Shown here: in pieces, positions 14,885 through 23,323 of the stretch | Position numbering within the stretch: position 1 is the first letter of the stretch | How the letters are laid out: every line of letters starts with the position of its first letter | NCBI GenBank assembly: GCA_964440605.1 | Contig: CAYTSW010000026.1 | Location: 1 to 26,525 of the forward strand | Direction: 5' to 3' | From: CAYTSW01 sp964440605 | Lineage (GTDB): Bacteria > Planctomycetota > Phycisphaerae > Phycisphaerales > UBA1924 | DNA: 26,525 nucleotides | Position numbers and translations under genes: made by a program | Notes under the pieces: generated by a model | Seen by the model: the letters and a program-made list of their open reading frames with translations, nothing else | Databases searched by the model: none | What the model was told of the DNA's origin: nothing

Positions 14885-17800
14885 ATGGCACCTCGCAAGA
14901 CGCCAGCCTCCAAGACGTCGCCGCGCGCGCACGATGACGACCATCGCGAGCTCGCCCTCACGCGCCTCGGCCTCCTCGCCGCCGGCGTCATGTGGACCCT
15001 GCTCCTGCTCGCCCTCGTCAGCTTCACGCCGGGCGACCCGCCTTTCCACGGCGTGTCGGTCCACAACGACCCGGTGCACAACTGGATCGGCCCCGTCGGC
15101 GCGTTCGTCGCCTACCACGCCTTCGCCATGCTGGGCGTGGGCGTGTGGTTCATCGTCGCCTCCATCGGCGCCTTCATCGCCCACGCCGCCTTTAGAGGTC
15201 CCGTCGGGCACGCCTCGATCCGCATGCTGGGCGTCGCGATGATCGGCGTGGCGGTCAGCGGCATGCACGCGCTGCTCTTCCCCGCCGCCACGGTGTTTCC
15301 CGAAGGTGCGGGCGGCATGCTCGCCGCGACGGGGACCGCCGAGCTGCAGGCGCGGTTCGGCGCGATCGGCGCGGGCATGTGGATCGTGCTCATCGCGGCC
15401 ATCGGCGCGACCGTCGCGTTCGACCGCTGGCTGATCGTGGTTCCCGCGGCGCTCGGTCGGATGATGGGCTCCGTAACCCGCCGCTCCTCTGCGATCGCGG
15501 GCGCCGCCTCGCGCTCGCTCGAAGCGCGTCGGCGGGCGCGACTCGAACGGGCCAATGACATCGACGACGACGCGCGCCTACGCTCGGTCGAAGCCGTCAT
15601 GAAAGCCGCGGCCAAGGGACGCAAGAAGAAGACCACCATCGACGAAGACGCCGGCGGCCTCGGGGGTGCCGAAGACTTCGACCACGACGCCGGCGTCGTG
15701 GTCAACGGCCAGATCGACGACGAGAGCTACGACGAAGCGGAAGACGACGAGGAGTACGAGTACGAGGACGAAGCCGACGACGAGGAGCCGGTCGCCGAGG
15801 ACGGCGAGGACCTGGAGGAGGAAGCCGTCGGCGCCCCGCAGGTGTTCGACCCCGAGTCCTTGAAGGACAAGATCTCCAAGCTGCCCGTGCGCTTCGCGAA
15901 CACGGAGCGCAAGGCCGCGAGCGACGAGGACCTCGACGCGATCCGCGCGAAGCGCGCATCGGAGGAGGAGGCGGACCGCAACTACGCCTTCCCGCCGCTG
16001 GATCTGCTCGAAAACCCCGAGGAGAACTTCTCGGAGGAGATGGAGCAATACGTCCGCGAGCAGGCCGAGGCGCTGGAGGAAGCGCTCAAGACGTACCGGA
16101 TCGACGGCGAGGTGGTGTCGATCGAGTCGGGGCCGGTGATCACGCTCTACCAGGTCTCGCTCTCGCCCGGGACGAAAGTCTCGAGCGTGACGAGCGTGTC
16201 GAGCGACATCGCGCGGATGCTCAAGGCCGTGAACGTGCGCATCGTCCCGAACACCGAGGGGCTCGACACGGTGGGCATCGAGGTGCCCAACCAGATGAAG
16301 GAAAAGGTGCGCCTCAAGGAGCTGATGGCGTCCGACGAGCAGACCAACCGCATGAAGCTCCCGCTGTTCCTGGGCAAGGACGCCAGCGGCAGCCCGCTGA
16401 TCATCGACCTCGCGTCGCTGCCGCACATGCTGATCGCCGGCACGACGGGCTCGGGCAAGAGCGTGTGCATGAACGCGATCATCATGGGCTTCCTCTACAC
16501 GCAGAAGCCCAGCGACCTCAAGCTCGTGCTCGTCGATCCAAAGATGGTCGAGCTGAGCCAGTTCAAGGACATCCCGCACCTGATGTGCCCGGTCGTCACC
16601 GAGATGTCCAAGGCCGCGGCCATTCTGGAGTGGGCCGTGACCAAGATGGACGAGCGGTACGAGCTGCTCGCCGAAGCCGGCTGCCGCGACATCAGCGCGT
16701 ACAACGCGTTGGGCTGGGAGGAGCTGCGCGAGCGCCTGAACCCGAAGACGGAGATCGAAGAGGCGAAGATCCCGCGCAAGCTGCCCTACATGGTCTTCAT
16801 CATCGACGAGCTCGCCGACCTGATGATGACCAACAAGGAGGTCGAGTCGGCGATTGTTCGCATCGCCCAGAAGGCCCGCGCGGTGGGCATCCACCTCATC
16901 TTGGCGACGCAGCGCCCGCAGGCCAACGTCGTCACGGGCCTGATCAAGTCCAACATGCCCGGGCGGCTGGCCTTCAAGGTCGCCTCGGGCATGGACTCGC
17001 GGATCGTGCTCGACCAGAAGGGCGGCGAGCTGCTGCTGGGCCAGGGCGACATGCTCATGCTCACGCCGCGCTCCTCCGCGACCATGCGATCGCAGGGCAC
17101 GCTGGTCGACGACATCGAGATCCGCCGCGTCGTGAAGTTCCTGCGCGACAACGCGACGAGTTCGTTCGACAACGCGCTAGTCCGCATCGGCGACCACGGG
17201 TTCAGCGGCACGCCCGAGGAACACGAAGAGAAGATGCGCAAGGCCGCGCAGGAAGACCCGCTCTTCGACCGCGCGGTCGAACTCGTTATCGAGACGGGTC
17301 GCGGCAGCGTCTCCATGCTCCAGCGTCGCCTGGCGATCGGCTACACGCGCTCGGCAAGGCTGATCGAGATGATGGGCGAGGCCGGCATCATCGGCGAGCA
17401 CAAGGGCACCGTCGCCCGCGAGGTCACCCTCACCCTCGAGGAGTGGCACGCGATGAAAGAACTCGCGCGTGGCGAATCGAGCGAGTCCGACAACGAAGAC
17501 CCGATGCTGTTTCCCGACAGCGACGAGGGCGCGGACGCCGACGAGCAGCCAGCCGCGGCTCGGGAAGATACCGACGAACGGGCAGACGACGACGCGCCGC
17601 CCTTCGAGGCCGACGGCCCCGCCCGTTCGACGGCCGAGCCCAAGCCCGCGCCCGCCGCGACCGAGCCGGCGCCCGATGACGCGGACGACGCCGAAGAGGG
17701 CGACGACGAGCCCGAAGACGAGGCGTGGGAGGAAGAGGACGGGGAGGGCGAGGAGTACGAGTACGTCGACGAAGATGGCAACCCCATCGACCCGAGCGGC

Positions 17801-17902
17801 CTCAGCGAAGACGACGACGAGTACGAGTACGAATACGAGTATGTTGACGCCGAGGACGACGAGTCCGAGGACGCCGACGACGACACCAAGGCCGCTCGCT
17901 GA
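14885..17902 (+). CDS. ftsK: FtsK/SpoIIIE-type DNA translocase
   Basis: Septal DNA pump that moves chromosome ends out of the closing septum. 1005 residues from ATG 14885 (GGAGGG 14 bases upstream; an earlier in-frame ATG at 14780 adds 35 unlikely residues). Four membrane spans lie within residues 26-180. A very acidic linker follows (about 253-319), with DDEEYEYEDEADDEEP. The motor has Walker A GTTGSGKS at 519-526 and Walker B YMVFIIDE at 635-642. The winged-helix gamma domain (EDPLFDRAVELVIETGRGSVSMLQRRL to about 862), which reads KOPS-type sites in homologues, is intact. Unusually, about 142 more residues follow, nearly all acidic or Pro/Ala, including EDDDEYEYEYEYVDAEDDES. BtpA begins 32 bases downstream. 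Confidence 0.95.
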   Translation: MAPRKTPASKTSPRAHDDDHRELALTRLGLLAAGVMWTLLLLALVSFTPGDPPFHGVSVHNDPVHNWIGPVGAFVAYHAFAMLGVGVWFIVASIGAFIAHAAFRGPVGHASIRMLGVAMIGVAVSGMHALLFPAATVFPEGAGGMLAATGTAELQARFGAIGAGMWIVLIAAIGATVAFDRWLIVVPAALGRMMGSVTRRSSAIAGAASRSLEARRRARLERANDIDDDARLRSVEAVMKAAAKGRKKKTTIDEDAGGLGGAEDFDHDAGVVVNGQIDDESYDEAEDDEEYEYEDEADDEEPVAEDGEDLEEEAVGAPQVFDPESLKDKISKLPVRFANTERKAASDEDLDAIRAKRASEEEADRNYAFPPLDLLENPEENFSEEMEQYVREQAEALEEALKTYRIDGEVVSIESGPVITLYQVSLSPGTKVSSVTSVSSDIARMLKAVNVRIVPNTEGLDTVGIEVPNQMKEKVRLKELMASDEQTNRMKLPLFLGKDASGSPLIIDLASLPHMLIAGTTGSGKSVCMNAIIMGFLYTQKPSDLKLVLVDPKMVELSQFKDIPHLMCPVVTEMSKAAAILEWAVTKMDERYELLAEAGCRDISAYNALGWEELRERLNPKTEIEEAKIPRKLPYMVFIIDELADLMMTNKEVESAIVRIAQKARAVGIHLILATQRPQANVVTGLIKSNMPGRLAFKVASGMDSRIVLDQKGGELLLGQGDMLMLTPRSSATMRSQGTLVDDIEIRRVVKFLRDNATSSFDNALVRIGDHGFSGTPEEHEEKMRKAAQEDPLFDRAVELVIETGRGSVSMLQRRLAIGYTRSARLIEMMGEAGIIGEHKGTVAREVTLTLEEWHAMKELARGESSESDNEDPMLFPDSDEGADADEQPAAAREDTDERADDDAPPFEADGPARSTAEPKPAPAATEPAPDDADDAEEGDDEPEDEAWEEEDGEGEEYEYVDEDGNPIDPSGLSEDDDEYEYEYEYVDAEDDESEDADDDTKAAR

Positions 17903-17934
17903 TCCGAAGCCGCGGCCGTGACGAGGACCGAGCC

Positions 17935-18750
17935 ATGCCCGTCATCGCCGCCGACATCTTCGGCACGTCCAAAGCGCTGGTCGGCATGGTGCACGTGCAC
18001 GCCCTGCCGGGCACGCCGCGGCACCACCAGCCGTTGAAGGAGATCGTGGACCACGCGGTGCTCGAAGCGCGCCTGCTGGTCGAGGCGGGCTTCGACGCGG
18101 TGATGATCGAGAACATGCACGACGTGCCATACCTGCGGCGCGAGGTCGGGCCGGAGGTTGTCGCGTCGATGACGGCCGTCGGCCGGGCGGTACGCGAGGC
18201 GATCGACGTGCCGCTTGGCGTGCAGATTCTGGCGGGCGCGAACCGGGGGGCCGTCGCGGTGGCGCACGCCATCGGCGCGCAGTTCGTCCGCGTCGAAGGC
18301 TTTCTCTACGCCGCGGTCGCCGACGAAGGCCTGCTCGACGAAGCCGACGCGGGCCACCTGATGCGGTATCGCAAGCAGATCGGTGCCGAGAGCGTGCGCA
18401 TCCTGGCGGACATCAAGAAGAAGCACTCGGCGCACGCGCTGACGCAGGACGTCTCGCTCGCCGAGTTCGCCCGAGCCGCGGAGTTCTTCGGCGCCGACGG
18501 CGTGATCGTCACCGGCGTCGCAACCGGCCGACCGACCGCGATCGACGACATCAAAGCGACACGGTCGGCGACGAAGCTGCCCCTGTGCGTCGGGAGCGGC
18601 GCCCGCCCCGAGTCGGCCCGCGACCTCTACACCTACGCCGACGCGCTCATCGTCGGCGCCTGGCTCAAACAACGCGGCGAGTGGCACAACCCGCTCGACC
18701 CCGACCGCGTGAAAGACATGGTCGCGGCCGCCAGCCGCGCTCGGCTTTGA
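17935..18750 (+). CDS. BtpA/SgcQ-family TIM-barrel protein
   Basis: 271 residues with GAGGA ahead of the ATG. The sequence follows the BtpA family throughout: LVGMVHVHALPGTPRH near the N-terminus, EAGFDAVMIENMHDVPY (about 50-65), GVQILAGANRGAVAVAHAIGAQFVRVEGF, ILADIKKKHSAH, GADGVIVTGVATGRPT and LCVGSGARPES. Members are (beta/alpha)8 barrels; BtpA was named for a role in photosystem I accumulation in cyanobacteria and SgcQ for a putative sugar operon, but the enzymatic activity is not established, and no photosynthesis is implied here. It probably shares the ftsK transcript. Repeat copy C begins at the base after its stop. Confidence 0.9.
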   Translation: MPVIAADIFGTSKALVGMVHVHALPGTPRHHQPLKEIVDHAVLEARLLVEAGFDAVMIENMHDVPYLRREVGPEVVASMTAVGRAVREAIDVPLGVQILAGANRGAVAVAHAIGAQFVRVEGFLYAAVADEGLLDEADAGHLMRYRKQIGAESVRILADIKKKHSAHALTQDVSLAEFARAAEFFGADGVIVTGVATGRPTAIDDIKATRSATKLPLCVGSGARPESARDLYTYADALIVGAWLKQRGEWHNPLDPDRVKDMVAAASRARL

Positions 18751-18888
18751 AGACAGGTCCGCAGAAACGCAGAGAAGCCAGAGAGCGCAGAGAAGCAAAG
18801 ACGCCGCGTAGCGCTCCCGCGCCGCACGGCCTCTTCCACTGAGTCTCTCTCGGCGTCTTCTGTTCCTTCTGCGTCCCTGTGTACTGCT
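18751..18888. repeat. Palindromic dispersed repeat, copy C
   Basis: Left arm from 18751 (AGACAGGTCCGCAGAAACGC, then AGAGAAGCCAGAGAGCGCAG) pairs imperfectly with the right arm ending at 18888 (CTTCTGCGTCCCTGTGTACTGCT). The inner part AGACGCCG (left) matches CGGCGTCT (right). It is a diverged relative of copies A and B, using CGCAGAG where they use ACGGAG. It fills the whole space between the stop codons of the convergent btpA-like and PEP-CTERM-like genes. Confidence 0.78.
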
Positions 18889-19557
18889 TTACCGACGCCG
18901 GCGCAGGGCCGCGAAGCCGGCGAATCCAAAGAGCGCTGCCGCTGAGGGCGTTGGGACGAAGGCGAACGAACCCTGGTTGATGGTGAAGGAGCCGAGGGAC
19001 GTGTCCCCGCGCCCGAAGTCGACGACGCTGAAGGTCTCGACGTTCAGCGCCGAGACGTACTGGCCTTGGCCCGGGATCTCGAAGAGCAGGCCCAGCCAAC
19101 TGGCGGTGCCGAAGTTGGTGTACTCGACCTCGTCGTAGAGCAACGCGTTGTCGCCCTCGCCCGCGACGTCGGGCAGTTCTGCGGCGAACGCGGCGTCGTA
19201 GACGTCCTGCTCGGAGTCGAACTCGATGATGCCCGTCAGGAAGGCCCGGAGGCCGACGAACGCGCCGTTGGATTCCGGCCCGTTGTCGATGCCCTGGATA
19301 AACAGGTTCACGCCGTAGCCGAACCCCTCGTCGGCGACGACGAAGTTGAAGTCGTCCAACTGATCACCGTTCACGTCGATGCCGACGGACTGCCCGAGCG
19401 GGACTTCGTAGGTTCCCAATGCGTTGTTATCGATCGCGGGGAAGGTCCCGGCCTGAGCGGTTTCGGCGACGACCGCGGGGGTCGCGGCGATGGCCGCCGC
19501 GGCGGCGGCGCGGGCCGCGCCGTTCCACTTCTTGCTGCGTGCGGTTTGATCCGACAT
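18889..19557 (-). CDS. Secreted protein with PEP-CTERM-like sorting tail
   Basis: 222 residues from ATG 19557, which has GAGGAGAG at good spacing; a longer in-frame reading to 20079 overlaps the divergent gene and is rejected. Signal region 1-36 is unusually alanine-rich (AARAAAAAAIAATPAVVAETAQA). The mature part includes DVNGDQLDDFNFVVADEG, a Ca-loop-like sequence, and is rich in acidic residues and beta-type strands. The C-terminus is VPTPSAAALFGFAGFAALRRRR: a proline motif, a hydrophobic helix and an arginine cluster, the layout of PEP-CTERM signals processed by exosortase/archaeosortase-like enzymes. Function otherwise unknown. Its stop codon abuts repeat copy C. Confidence 0.82.
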   Translation of the reverse strand: MSDQTARSKKWNGAARAAAAAAIAATPAVVAETAQAGTFPAIDNNALGTYEVPLGQSVGIDVNGDQLDDFNFVVADEGFGYGVNLFIQGIDNGPESNGAFVGLRAFLTGIIEFDSEQDVYDAAFAAELPDVAGEGDNALLYDEVEYTNFGTASWLGLLFEIPGQGQYVSALNVETFSVVDFGRGDTSLGSFTINQGSFAFVPTPSAAALFGFAGFAALRRRR

Positions 19558-19723
19558 CGTTCTCTCCTCTGCATGAACCGCGCCGCGAGCGCACACGCGC
19601 CGCCGATCGCGATTGGATTCCCAAAATCGTGAGCCCCGGCTTGTGCGTTCCGGGACTCCACTACCGTACTCGAAGCTGCGTGGGATGCAAGCGAGATGCC
19701 GCGGCGCGGTACAAAGGCCTGCC

Positions 19724-20968
19724 GTGACGCACGCCCCCGCCCCATCGCAGGCCCATCGACGCGTGCTTGCCGTGTGGGAGCTGGGCGGCGGCTTGGGGCA
19801 TGTCACGCGTCTCGCGCCGCTGCTCGGCGGTTTAGCCGACGCCAGAGTGCGGGTCACTCTCCTCGCGCGCATGCCCGACCGCGCGCAAGCGGCGCTCGAT
19901 GACCCGCGGATCGCGGTACGCGAGTTGCCCCAACCGCCTCGACTGCCCAAAAGCCCAACGGCCGCGCGCACGTGGGCGGAGCTCCTCCGCGACGCCGGCT
20001 GGTTCGGTGCCGACGCCATCCGAGCCGTCATCGCCCTGCACCGGCGCGCGATCGACGAGCACCGGCCCGATCTGATCATTCTTGATCACGCGCCGAGCAT
20101 GGCGGTCGCTGCCCGGCTGCACCGCGTTCCGGCCGTCGCCGTAGGTCCCGGCTTCACGACGCCCCCGCGCGGGCTTCGTCCGCTGCCGGACCTGCTCCAT
20201 CGCCGCCCGCCGGATGACGACGCCCGCGCGCACGAAGACATCGTTCTTCAAACGCTCAACGCCCTGCATGACGAGCACGGCGTCGGGCCCATCGCCTCGC
20301 TCGGCGAACTCTTCGAGGGCGACACCGCCACGACGCTCTTTTCTACCTTCCCCGAGCTCGACCACTACGGCTCGCGCCGCAACGCCCACTACCTCGGTCC
20401 GTGGACCACGCCCGCCGGCACACCTCCCGCCTGGCCCGATGCCCCATCCGACACCCCGCGCGTCTTTGTCTACCTGCGCCCGTACCCGGCGCTGCGCACG
20501 CTGCTCGACGCCTTGCGCCGCACCGGGTTGCCGACGGTGGCGTACATCCCGAACGTGCCGCCCGCGCTCGCCCGTGCCTGCGCGTCGCCGACGCTCCGTC
20601 TGTCCGATACCCCGATCGATCTGCACCGCGTCGCCCGCGAGGCGCACCTCGCGATCACTCACGCCGGCGCGGGAGCCACCGCGACCCTGCTCGTCGGCGG
20701 CGTCCCGCTGCTGATGATCCCAACGCACCTCGAGCAGGCGACGCTCGCGGCGCGCGTCGAGCGGCTTGGCGCTGGTGTTGCCGCGATGCCCACGGACGCG
20801 CGGGCCGCTACCGACGGCCTCGCCCGGCTGCTGACCGAAGAGCGTTACACGCTGGCCGCCGAGCGCTTCGCTCGCGTCTACGAGGATCATGATCCTTCTG
20901 AAGCCGCCGAGCGCGCGATCGCCCACCTGCTCCGTACACTGGACGGCACGGAGCCCGAACCCTCATGA
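19724..20968 (+). CDS. GT-B glycosyltransferase, UGT/MurG-like
   Basis: 414 residues from GTG 19724 (AAAGG 8 bases upstream); an ATG at 19685 in the same frame is the alternative. The N-terminal domain starts RRVLAVWELGGGLGHVTRLAPLLGGL, the glycine-rich loop of GT-B glycosyltransferases that use nucleotide sugars. The C-terminal domain has LAITHAGAGATATLLVGGVPLLMIPTHLEQATLAARVERLGAG (from about residue 310; H313), the donor-binding signature of the GT1 family (HxGxGT...GvPxlxxPxxxxQ). The glutamate often found after the glycine-rich part of this signature is not obvious. Acceptor unknown; a surface glycolipid or antibiotic-like glycoside is possible. It overlaps the next gene by 4 bases (ATGA). 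Confidence 0.82.
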   Translation: MTHAPAPSQAHRRVLAVWELGGGLGHVTRLAPLLGGLADARVRVTLLARMPDRAQAALDDPRIAVRELPQPPRLPKSPTAARTWAELLRDAGWFGADAIRAVIALHRRAIDEHRPDLIILDHAPSMAVAARLHRVPAVAVGPGFTTPPRGLRPLPDLLHRRPPDDDARAHEDIVLQTLNALHDEHGVGPIASLGELFEGDTATTLFSTFPELDHYGSRRNAHYLGPWTTPAGTPPAWPDAPSDTPRVFVYLRPYPALRTLLDALRRTGLPTVAYIPNVPPALARACASPTLRLSDTPIDLHRVAREAHLAITHAGAGATATLLVGGVPLLMIPTHLEQATLAARVERLGAGVAAMPTDARAATDGLARLLTEERYTLAAERFARVYEDHDPSEAAERAIAHLLRTLDGTEPEPS

Positions 20969-22110
20969 CCCTGCTCATCGTCTACGCCGTCCTGGCCATC
21001 GGCTTCTCGTTCCTCTGCTCGATGCTCGAGGCGACGCTGCTGTCGCTGACGCGCAGCCAGATCGAGTCCATGGTCGAACGCGGCTCGCGCGCCGGCAAAC
21101 GCCTGCGCGAGATGAAGAAGCACATCGACCGCCCACTGGCGGCGATCCTCACGGTCAACACGATCTCGCACACGGTCGGCGCCGCGGGTGTCGGCGCACA
21201 AGCCGCCATCGTCTGGGGCAGCGCGTCGGTCGGTATCGCCTCGGCGGTGATGACGCTGCTGATCCTCGTGCTCAGCGAGATCATCCCCAAAACGCTCGGT
21301 GCGGTGCACGCGCGCACACTCGCGCCGTTCGCGGCTTTGACCATCCGCATCATGACGGTCGTCTGCCTCCCGCTGATCATCCCGTTGGAGTACGTCAATC
21401 GCTTGATCGCCAAGGACAACGGCGCGTCCAGCGCCATCAGCCGCGCGGAGATGCTCGCGACGCTTCGCCTGGGTTGGTCCAGCGGCGCGCTGCACCAGCG
21501 CGAGTTCGCGATCGCGAGCAATCTGATGAAGCTCTCGACGCTGCGCGTGATGGACGTCATGACGCCACGCACCGTCGTCTTCGCCTGGAAGGAAGACCTC
21601 ACCGTCAGCGAAGCGCTCGACAGCCAGGTGGTGATCCCCTTCTCGCGTATCCCCATCCACGCCGGCACCACCGACCAGGTCACCGGCTACGTCATGCGCC
21701 ACGACCTGAGCCTCAAGGCCGCCCGCGGGCGCAAGAACATGCCCATCAAGCGCCTTGCCAAGCCGATGCCCATCTTCCCCGAGACGAGCACCGTCGGCGA
21801 CGCGCTCGACGCCTTTCTCGGCAACAAACACCAGATCGCGACCGTCGTCGACGAGTACGGCGGCCTGGCCGGCCTCGTCACGCTCGAAGACCTCGTCGAG
21901 TCACTGCTCGGCGAGGAGATCGTCGACGAGTCCGACACCGTCGAAGACATGCGCGCGCTGGCGCGCGAGCGCAGCGAAGCCAAACGCCGCGAACGCGAGC
22001 AGCAGCGCAAGCTCGAAGCAGAGCGCGCTGCGGACGAGGCGCAGGCGACCGACGATCCCGCGCTCGAAGCGGACGCCGAGCCCGCGACGCCCGACGAACG
22101 TCAGCCCTGA
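20965..22110 (+). CDS. DUF21/CBS-pair membrane protein (CNNM/HlyC-CorC family)
   Basis: 381 residues. An N-terminal DUF21 membrane domain (about 1-150; three to four spans, SFLCSMLEATLLSLTRSQIESM and LSEIIPKTLGA are hallmarks) is followed by two CBS domains. CBS1 contains VMDVMTPRTVVFAW and CBS2 contains PIFPETSTVGDALDAFLGNKHQIATVVDEYGGLAGLVTLEDLVESLLGEEIVDE. The family includes Mg/Co efflux-related CorC/YfjD and mammalian CNNM proteins, so a role in divalent-cation transport is likely. The C-terminal CorC_HlyC domain of many members is absent; instead there is a charged helix (ALARERSEAKRREREQQRKLEAER) and an acidic tail. Start overlaps the glycosyltransferase stop; the 3' end overlaps the convergent gene by 10 bases. 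Confidence 0.9.
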   Translation: MTLLIVYAVLAIGFSFLCSMLEATLLSLTRSQIESMVERGSRAGKRLREMKKHIDRPLAAILTVNTISHTVGAAGVGAQAAIVWGSASVGIASAVMTLLILVLSEIIPKTLGAVHARTLAPFAALTIRIMTVVCLPLIIPLEYVNRLIAKDNGASSAISRAEMLATLRLGWSSGALHQREFAIASNLMKLSTLRVMDVMTPRTVVFAWKEDLTVSEALDSQVVIPFSRIPIHAGTTDQVTGYVMRHDLSLKAARGRKNMPIKRLAKPMPIFPETSTVGDALDAFLGNKHQIATVVDEYGGLAGLVTLEDLVESLLGEEIVDESDTVEDMRALARERSEAKRREREQQRKLEAERAADEAQATDDPALEADAEPATPDERQP

Positions 22111-23036
22111 CGACGCCGGCGCAACCCACCGAGACCCGCCAACGCCAGCACCACCGCAGCGCCGGGCGAAGGCACGAACTCCTCCGTCTCTTCGATCGGC
22201 GGGAGCGGGGGAAGCACGAAGGGGTCTTCCTCCAGAACCTCGTCGGGGTCGACCGCGGCGTCGGAGCCGAAGAAGATGAAGACGCGGGCGAGGGCTTCGA
22301 GCGTCGCGGTATCGCCGCTCTGGATCTCGTTGAAGTCCACGTCGGCGCTGAGCGAGAGCGTGTACTGGCCCGGAGTCAACATGACGTTCTGCGCGAAAGA
22401 CTGGTCGGCGTCGCTGAAGAGATCAAAGAGAAAACCGTCGGGACCGTCGAGGAACGCGCTCGCGTTGGTCGAGCCGAAATCGCCGCGCGTGAACGTCTCA
22501 AGATTCGACGTGATGAAGGCGGGGACGAGTCCGTCGCCGAGCGTGGTCGCGCTCACGGTGAAGTTCAGGTCGAGGAAGAAGTTGGCCCGCGCCGAGGTGT
22601 CGGCGAGGAAGTCCGGATCGTCGACGGTCGCGCCCTCCACGCGCACGAACGCGCCGGCGCCGATCACGCCCACGTCCGAGTCCGTCGGCGAGGACAGGAA
22701 CGGCGAGTAGAACGCGTTGGAGAACGCCCGCGACCCGGCGCCCACGAGGATGCGCGACGCGAAGAGGTCGTTCGTGTGCGCCATCGTCGGGTCGCTCACG
22801 TCGACGAACTCCGACGAGTCGAAGTCCTCGCCCCGGCGCACGCTCGCGAACGCCTCCTGCGTGAGCTGGAAGTCGCCCGCCTGCACGCTGTAACCCGGCC
22901 CGCTGATCAGCCCGGCGTGCGCCGAGCCCGCAGCGATCAGCACCGCCGCCACACCGCCAAGCGCGCACGACCGCACGCGTAGCGCACCAACACCACCAGC
23001 GCCAAACGGCGCATCCAACACCTGTTGCTCATTCAT
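22101..23036 (-). CDS. Secreted protein with PEP-CTERM-like sorting tail
   Basis: 311 residues from ATG 23036 (GGGAGAG upstream; the frame is open to 23201 but the earlier codons are unlike coding sequence). The signal peptide is long: a 24-residue leader, then LGGVAAVLIAAGSAHA. The mature part is rich in F, D, S and T with beta-type alternation, for instance ANFFLDLNFTVSATTLGDG and LTPGQYTLSLSADVDF, as in many PEP-CTERM family proteins of unknown function. A Pro/Glu-rich spacer (VLEEDPFVLPPLPPIEETEE) leads into VPSPGAAVVLALAGLGGLRRRRQG, the predicted sorting signal. Its last codons overlap the end of the convergent DUF21/CBS gene. Confidence 0.8.
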   Translation of the reverse strand: MNEQQVLDAPFGAGGVGALRVRSCALGGVAAVLIAAGSAHAGLISGPGYSVQAGDFQLTQEAFASVRRGEDFDSSEFVDVSDPTMAHTNDLFASRILVGAGSRAFSNAFYSPFLSSPTDSDVGVIGAGAFVRVEGATVDDPDFLADTSARANFFLDLNFTVSATTLGDGLVPAFITSNLETFTRGDFGSTNASAFLDGPDGFLFDLFSDADQSFAQNVMLTPGQYTLSLSADVDFNEIQSGDTATLEALARVFIFFGSDAAVDPDEVLEEDPFVLPPLPPIEETEEFVPSPGAAVVLALAGLGGLRRRRQG

Positions 23037-23262
23037 CACTGACTCTCTCTCCCGCGGCTCAGCCACGATCGGGTTTCCCCACGTGCGCTCAACAACGTAC
23101 CGGGAGAACCCTGTTCCGCAACCCGCACACAAGGCGAACCCGACGCGAATGCAGGCAAGCCACGGTCTCGCCCGCAGCGCACCGCCGGCAGGAGGCGTCA
23201 CTCGCGAATGCGATCGGACCAGAGCACGGCGTCTGCGCGCTCGGCATCACCTCGGCGCGTAA

Positions 23263-23295
23263 CGACTCGGGAGCGCCTGACGCGCTCCCGAGTCG
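23263..23295 (-). terminator. Strong hairpin downstream of the Cys-rich protein operon
   Basis: Bases 23263-23276 and 23282-23295 form a perfect 14-bp GC-rich stem with a 5-base loop, 29 bases after the stop of the small leftward membrane gene. There is no long U-tract on the leftward side, but the position and stability fit a terminator. The rest of 23037-23262 shows nothing recognisable. Confidence 0.6.
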
Positions 23296-23323
23296 AGTGG
23301 TAAGTGTCGGTCCCGAAGCGTGG

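Noticed and set aside
15578..16894. 438-codon leftward open frame
   Set aside because: Antisense to ftsK, with His/Arg/Leu/Val-rich composition and no recognisable motif.
17752..17845. Possible DNA tandem repeat (GAGTAC units)
   Set aside because: The periodicity comes from repeated Glu-Tyr codons in the FtsK tail and is best described at the protein level.
17341..18798. 485-codon leftward open frame
   Set aside because: Antisense to the ftsK tail and the btpA-like gene. Its serine-rich C-terminal half is just the complement of the acidic GAC/GAG codons of FtsK.
7161..18888. CRISPR array or insertion sequence
   Set aside because: The repeats are three well-separated palindromes with no regular spacers, no cas genes and no transposase.
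20889..22982. 697-codon rightward open frame
   Set aside because: Runs through the DUF21/CBS gene in another frame and then antisense to a PEP-CTERM gene; Arg/His-rich and without motifs.
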